64,000 bases of DNA from Lonicera japonica (Eukaryota > Streptophyta > Magnoliopsida > Dipsacales > Caprifoliaceae). The notes beneath the pieces are model-generated. The model did no database searches and was not told the origin of the DNA. It saw nothing but the letters and a program-made list of their open reading frames with translations. Numbering within the stretch: the stretch's first letter is position 1; each line of letters opens with the position of its first letter. Both the position numbers and the translations under genes were made by a program. Location: positions 31,980,969 to 32,044,968 of the forward strand of contig CM038468.1 in assembly GCA_021464415.1 (NCBI GenBank), in the 5' to 3' direction. Positions 58,231 to 64,000 of the stretch are shown here, one piece after another.

Positions 58231-58810
58231 CTAGATATCACATGCTCTAGTTATACCAAGTTCATGTCGAATAGTGCAAAAGGGATAATCGGGAAGTGGT
58301 TTTGTGAAAATATCCACAAATTGCGATTCGGTGCTAATGAATTCAATTTCACTATCACCTTTTTGCGCAAGATTACGAATAAAATGATGTCTTACCTCAA
58401 TGTGCTTAGTACGTGAATGTTGTATGGGGTTCTTGGTCAAGCTAATAGCACTTGTATTATCACATTTAATAGGAATGTGGCTTAGACTTATACCAAAGTC
58501 TTCTAGTTGTTGTTTAATATATAAAGTTTGTGCACAACAATTACCGGCCGCCACGTATTCGGCTTCAGTCGTGGAAAGAGCCACTGAATTTTGTTTCTTG
58601 CTTAACCAAGATACTAGTGCATGTCCTAGAAAATGACAAGTGCCACTAGTGTTTTTTCCCATCGATTTTACATCCGGCAAAGTCGACATTAGAATAGCTA
58701 ATTATATCAAAATTGCTCGCTCTCGTTGATACCTTAATCCTAAAGAGCCAGTGCAGGATAAATATCAAAAAATACATTTAAAGGAAAGCATATGTGATTC
58801 TTTGGGATTC
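58231..58810 (-). pseudogene. Copia RNase H (C-terminal end of pol)
   Basis: KNTSGTCHFLGHALVSWLSK, STTEAEYVAAGNCCAQ, DNTSAISLTKNP and SRTKHIEVRHHFIRN are typical of the Ty1/copia RNase H of SIRE/Maximus-like elements, ending GITRACDI with a stop at 58231. The Glu of AEAEY-type and the Asp of CDNTSA are present. The first Asp region (SYSNVDFAGC in another frame) is frameshifted and altered. Translation before 58690 jumps frames, so the gene is dead. Its upstream continuation lies beyond the LTR-like insertion, from 63733. Confidence 0.9.
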
Positions 58811-59405
58811 TGTAACGTCTCGTATTTCGTTTCTGAGCCAATTCTCCCATTCAGCCCGGTTTAGGCTTTATTACCGCTAGATCGTGAATATTGGGTGCCG
58901 AGCCTCTTGTATTTGAACCGACACCTCCATCATGTAATATTAGGTATATTAAGTTTGTGAGATCAATTGTTTCATTATTCGGGTGGCCCGAATTGAAAAC
59001 GGGAAGTGAATTGCATATTTTGAACTTTTCGAAAAAGTTAATTTTTGGCCAACTTTGAGAGGCCATAACTTTTTAATCCGAATCCTAAATGACTCCCTGT
59101 TTGCGGACAAGTCTTCATCTCAATCCCCTCCACAACTTTCATGTTTTGACCAGAATCCAAATCACACTCTTCGATGGTTGAATCAGCTTGCAAAGTACGC
59201 AAATTGTTGAAATCTGGTTGTTCGGAACACTTTGGCAGAATGCTGTCTTCAGTGAATTTTTGGGAATTTTTCATCCAGAATTTGAGGAACCTTCCTTTAG
59301 GAAGTTGTAGATCTTTGAATTACCTTTTCGTGGACATAAATATCACCTTAATCGGAGTTCCGAGCAAGAAGTTATAGCCAAAATACTAACAGTGCGCAAG
59401 ATTCA

Positions 59406-59468
59406 CCCATAAGTCGACTGATGGGGATTGATCAGTCGACTTATGGGGTCCTGAACGTGATTATAAAG
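59406..59468 (+). promoter_or_regulatory. 17-bp-arm hairpin followed by a TATA box
   Basis: Arms CCCATAAGTCGACTGAT (59406-59422) and ATCAGTCGACTTATGGG (59431-59447) pair perfectly around 8 nt. TATAAAG follows at 59462-59468, 14 bp later. Each arm contains a GTCGAC core. Confidence 0.65.
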
Positions 59469-60042
59469 CCAAAACATAGCATATTTCGTTCCAAACATAT
59501 ACACTAACCTAGATAGCTCAGAGATGGCGATTGAGAGGAGATTTTGGGAGCTTTGGTGAGGGTTTGATTACTCCCAAACTTGATTTAACTAAATCATCTT
59601 CAAATCATCATCACCATCATCATCTTCCTCCTCAATTTATCTTCCTCCATTAATGAGGGTTTGAAGCTCCAATTTGGGGATTTCGGAATTGTGGACTCGT
59701 GGCTTGATTCGTCGCTCATACGTCGGAGAAATAGCTTATCTCAGGTGGGAATACTACTATCCAAACTCAATTTCTACTCTTGTGTGTTGCATCTTCATTT
59801 TCAAAGTAAATTAGGGGATTTTTCTTTAAAGATAGTTGAGGTATGCATACATGGGGAATTGGGTTGTAATTTGTTGCTATTTTACTTGGATTACACGTGT
59901 ATTCGTTGCTATTTCACCTTATTATGAAGGAATCTCATTATATAATAATTGAATATAAGTTTTAGCCAATACCCATTGGCGCGTATGCACATATACTTAG
60001 TTTGGGACTATATAATTATTGTTATGATTTACAAAAGAGGAT

Positions 60043-61725
60043 TGATAAGCGCATAATATTGTCATGCATAAGCTCTTTCCCGGAGCTGCTTGACGCGTTT
60101 GTTGCATTAATTTTGCCTAATTATCCTCTTATCTCGAAATTAGTGCTTTAGCGAGTTTTGTATATAATATCGCCCCGCTAGGTGTGCTTTTGTGGTGTTT
60201 CTATGTGTTTGTAGGAATGGGATACAATGGCTTTCAAAGATTTGATCAAGAGTAAGCTTGAGGCTTGCAAAGTGCTGAGTGAAGAAATCCCAGAATCATG
60301 ATCGATCATGGGCATAACCATGATCGATCATGGGCATAACCATGATTGATCATGGAACCATTTTTTCTGGTAGAATACTTCCATGATCGATCATGGGCAT
60401 AACCATGATCGATCATGGCCTGGCGAGGACACCTACTACCTGCTCCTTTCAGCCTGTTTTGAGGGATTATTGTCTCTAGATATTTTCCCTTGTTTATTTT
60501 ATTATTTCTTAGACTTTTGTAGCTAGTTTTAGGCCAAGGAAAGGGGTAGATAGGATTATCTAGTTTTGACACAAACAAGTTCTAGAGAGAAGGGATAGCT
60601 CTTTGAGTTATTCTTCTTCATTTCTCTTGTAAGTGTTTAATTTGTAAGAATGATTTCTTCTTCTATAATATTTGTTCTTGCATTTATTATGGAGTAGTCT
60701 ATTACTGAGGTTACGGAGGTTGATTGCGATATGATTTTTGGTGATTAATTTCTCAATCCATGTTTAAAGTTTGATAAATATTTGTGAATCCTTTTCTTCT
60801 TCAATATCTTCATCTTACAAGCTTTCTAGGTATTTTCATATTAAGTTAAAGACTTTATATGCCTTGTATATATATTTAGTTCTTGGTTGTTAATGAACAT
60901 ACAACATATTTGTATGGTTCTAGAAAGCTTGTAGTCTCTTTCTCCCATCCATGGAGCTTTTTCCTCTTTGTAAAAATTACAAATAGTTCTTAAAACTCCA
61001 TAGATGGTTTATAAATTTGTTTAGCTCATCTTTGATTCATTTATTGATATATTGAGTGCTTCTTACACTATATGTGATCCTTAGACTCTTTATTTTCTTT
61101 CTCAAATGATAATTGATAAGTTAACAAATTTATCCCATAAACTTCATTCCGTTTCATTGTTAGGATTCACTTTCTAATTTTCATTCTTTAAATCATGAGA
61201 TTTCATACACCTGCTTTATGTTAAATATTTTTATGATGAGTTTGTCATAGCTATCTTGGATTAGCTTCATCGGGAAAGGGTTGCCTTGCTTCACACCCGT
61301 AGCTAAGAGGTAGGAATGATTGCTTCGTCTTTGGTGGAATGTTGTTTGTTTCTTTCTTGATATAGCTTCGATCCGGGAATGAGTCGCCTATCGTCACACC
61401 CTTTGCTATTGAGAGATACACCAACATTCCCCATATCTCGAGAAACCTTGTGTTAAAGTCTTTGCATGAGCTAGTGACCACCATTTCTTAAATCGCAACT
61501 AACCTCCACTTACCTTAGTGCTTTCTTACTAATTTTCACAACTGTTTTACATTTCTGTTGTTTCATAACCAACCAACTTACAAAACCAGAAAAATCGTAT
61601 AATCTGTAATCCATTCCATTCCTTTTCAACTATCCCTGTGGTTCGACACTCGGACTTTCGAGACTATATTACTACTTGACGTACCTGCACTTGAGCTACC
61701 ACAATGCAATATTCTAGCGGCGTCA
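60043..61725 (+). mobile_element. Solo LTR of the 17976 Athila-like family, 1683 bp
   Basis: Perfect TSD AGGAT (60038-60042, 61726-61730). Start TGATAAGCGCATAATATTG, end GGCGTCA. Homologous along its whole length to LTR1-LTR3, but clearly diverged. A five-copy palindrome array lies at 60298-60415. No internal sequence. It serves as an outgroup to polarise the substitutions in the three-LTR element. Confidence 0.93.
60298..60415. promoter_or_regulatory. Five-copy palindrome array in the solo LTR
   Basis: (C)CATGATCGATCATGG copies start at about 60298, 60319, 60341, 60381 and 60403 with the same 22-bp rhythm and one 40-bp gap; one copy fewer than in the 17976 family. Confidence 0.65.
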
Positions 61726-62520
61726 AGGATACTTGTAAGATTTGCGCCTAGTACTAAGTAAATTACATGTGTATTTGCTTGGATACAAGTTTTGAGTTGT
61801 TAAGGGAATTACTTAATAAATATACAACTACAAAAAACATTGAATATAAGTATATATTCTTAGTAAATGAGATGGAATTATACATATGTTAGGCTTGCTT
61901 GATGTAGATAATATACATATGCCATTGATACTTTAACATCATGACTTTAGTAAAGAAAGACCCACTCTTTTAGTAATAATCTTGTCTTCTAACTTAGCTA
62001 TACATTTAATAAATGGGGGTTTTGATACATGTATATATATGATATCACTACTAAAAGTCATGATGATATTACATCCACGAGATAAATTAGCTATTGAATG
62101 GACAAATTTCTCCACGATTGATATTTTATCAAATCAAGGGTTTATTATGAATGGATTATTAGTCCACTTATTAGAGTTGTTAATTTCATGGATATAATCA
62201 TATGAGGGGTATTAGTTTCTTAAATGCCACATGTATATTTGATACATCGTAAGCTAGAACTATTCTTGTCATCGTTGAATCTATCTACCAATCACGTATA
62301 CATATTCGGTTCTACGTATAGCTAGTGTATAGATCATATGTTGGTATATGAAAGCTAGCTATGCTTTTGGTTTAAGGAATTATTATGAAGATATGATTTG
62401 ATATATATATATGTGTGTGTGTACATGTGTGTGTACTACGAATAAGTATATTCTTTGGGAGAATACTTTATATTGATTTCTTGGTTTCGTAAGGCACTAA
62501 TGGTCCATGGGGTTAACCTA

Positions 62521-62690
62521 GCCTTGGCGGCTACATACCTTGATCCCTGTATAGGGATCCCCCTTTCAGAGTGGCATACTCTATGGTCCGTAGGGGGATC
62601 CCACGAAACGGCATACCCTACACCATCTAGGTGGTCCACGGGGGGACTCAGCCTTGGGGGCTGCATACCCTAGCCTTGGGGGCTTAAATT
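62521..62690. repeat. GC-rich cluster of mini-hairpins
   Basis: GATCCCT...AGGGATC (62542-62559), GCCTTGGGGGCTGCATACCC followed by a second CTAGCCTTGGGGGCT, and several GGCATAC(C)CTA words repeat every 25-60 bp. Comparable in place and style to 7871-8014. Confidence 0.55.
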
Positions 62691-63732
62691 GCAATCGTTG
62701 TGCACAGTAGAGTAAATCCTAGATGTTCGTTGTGAAACAGACGAAAATAAGATTGACGATTACAAGATTAGTGCCTACATTAGTCTTAAGATTATATTTT
62801 CTTATGATGACTTACTTATATATCGAAAATATATATTTTACTACTACAGTTTCTCTTATCTCGAGGATACTTTGCTATTATAATATTTTGATACTTTAAT
62901 GATAAATATATATATTTATCTTCATCACGGTTTACTTGTATCATGGTGATACATTCTTTGCTTATAGTATACTTTTATCTCATCTATTGGTACTTTACTA
63001 CCTTTTCGGGGATGGGACTGCACTTAGAACGCATTGCATATAAGGTGCTTTTCATTGCATTAAAATATGTAAAGCTGTAGTTATCCATAAAGAGTTATAG
63101 AAATGGCATTATATATACGCATGATTATCACAAAACTATTTTCATTATGATGCATTGCATGCATGGTTTTGGAAATTATTTTCTTTACAAAACCTTATAG
63201 TTCCCATTGGGCCCGTGTTTGGCTCATTCCCATTTTCCAATAGCTTTGCAGGTACCTCCTTGGGGTGGTACGGATACGAAATTAGAAACCGCTGATGACC
63301 CTAAATGCCTGTAGTTGTCCATGGATGACTCATTCATTATAAATTATAGATATTAGAACCATTTGATTTTTATTGTATCATTCATTTGTATTAAATTCTT
63401 TTCGTAAGTGCTGTAAAGGCCATTTATTATTTTTGGGACCTCGTTGGAGGGATTGGTATATATATTGAAGTATTAGATTTGTGTGGATTGCGAATCATTA
63501 TGGATGTGGAGTTAACTTTGTAGTTAAACTTTATTTTCTTATTTACAGGTTGGTTTTATTGAAAATACGATCTCTACATGCCAAAATTTTCTGAAAAATG
63601 TGGCCTTACATGTGACTTTCTACTATATTAGTTTAAATTAAGTACATTAGACCCGCCGTCGCATGCGGGATTGTGATTAACCGAGTCCTGGAGGTCTAAA
63701 CCTCTTAACGGGATTCGGGGCGTCACAGATTC

Positions 63733-64000
63733 GCTTGAAATCGTGCACAAAGAAAAACATTAAACATAATTTTCGGCCTACTAGCCGTCAACTAACGTAA
63801 GCTACCGATCATACCTAGATATTTCTTGATGTCGATACTCTTACCACTTTCGTCTTTGTCGAGCTTCAATGTTAAACTCATTGGTGCACTCATTGACTTA
63901 ACTCCTTCAAAGTCAAACTTTTTCAAAAGTTCTTTGACATACTTTTATTGGTTAACAAAGATCCCATTTTTGCATTGCTTTACTTGAAGTCTAAGAAAGT
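63733..64000 (-). pseudogene. C-terminal part of copia reverse transcriptase, runs off the window
   Basis: The minus strand reads NGIFVNQ, KYVKELLKKFDFEGVKSMSA, KLDKDESGKSIDIKKYLGMI, LTASRPKIMFNV and FLCARFQAN, the connection between RT and RNase H of a SIRE-like copia pol. Two TAG/TAA stops are in frame. It continues at 58810 after excision of the 58811-63727 unit. The RT active site would lie beyond 64000. Confidence 0.88.

Larger units (their letters stand above)
58811..63727 (+). mobile_element. 3.2-kb LTR-like unit (solo LTR) inserted in the copia pol
   Basis: Perfect TSD GATTC (58806-58810, 63728-63732); ends TGTAACGTCTCG...CGGGGCGTCACA. Removing it restores the copia reading ARFQAN/PKESH across the junction. 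Of 4917 bp, 1688 are a nested solo LTR plus TSD, leaving about 3229 bp. The left 350 bp relate to 6069 and the right end to 8952 (inverted). It has a long hairpin plus TATA (59406-59468) and GC-rich mini-hairpins (62521-62690). No coding sequence. Long LTRs of this style occur in Tekay/Del-type gypsy elements; the lineage is a guess and the transcription orientation is inferred from the TATA box. Confidence 0.8.

Overview
This window looks like intergenic heterochromatin of a flowering plant, probably a eudicot. It is AT-rich and contains no bacterial or viral-type operons. Almost everything in it is transposable-element sequence from angiosperm lineages: Ty3/gypsy (Tat-like and Athila-like), Ty1/copia of SIRE/Maximus type, an L1-type LINE, a Helitron and hAT-type elements. 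I found no tRNA or rRNA genes, no CRISPR array and no convincing intact host gene. The species cannot be named from the sequence.

Layout. (1) 1-6068: a decayed Tat-like gypsy element. Its pol (PR-RT-RNaseH-second RNaseH-INT) is on the minus strand. An intron-containing coiled-coil ORF converges on it from the plus strand. (2) 6069-13140: two long LTR-like sequences in opposite orientation. The second is split by a Helitron (10555-12961), which itself carries a 660-bp TIR element with an 8-bp target-site duplication (TSD). (3) 13140-16640: remains of a second Tat-like element, with a tiny antisense gene that has its own TATA box, a 61-bp minisatellite, an LTR and a primer binding site. (4) 17613-25774: a small hAT remnant split by a young Athila-like insertion of form LTR-internal-LTR-internal-LTR (17976-25554, TSD CCAGG). 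(5) 25950-28224: a TIR element carrying a 5'-truncated LINE with a 20-bp TSD. (6) 31133-32464: a solo copia-like LTR (TSD CACGA). (7) 33085-50305: a very large imperfect inverted repeat centred near 42.95 kb. Its left arm holds a tandem, phase-preserving amplification of a small acidic exon. Each arm has collected its own insertions. (8) 50309-54547: Athila/Tat-type fragments around a solo LTR (50518-52115, TSD CATAT). (9) 54548-64000: a SIRE-like copia element on the minus strand (LTR, PPT, env-like ORF, RNaseH, RT end). It is split by a 3.2-kb LTR-like unit (58811-63727, TSD GATTC), which in turn carries a solo LTR of the Athila-like family (60043-61725, TSD AGGAT).

Main points of interest. 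The three-LTR element preserves diagnostic substitutions showing that its middle LTR is a recombinant. The inverted repeat with amplified phase-0 exons is the least conventional structure and could produce double-stranded RNA. Several unrelated retrotransposon promoters here share one design: short self-complementary palindromes, mostly with a TCGA or CGCG centre, just upstream of the TATA box. All homology statements come from reading the sequence by eye; no alignment or database search was run.
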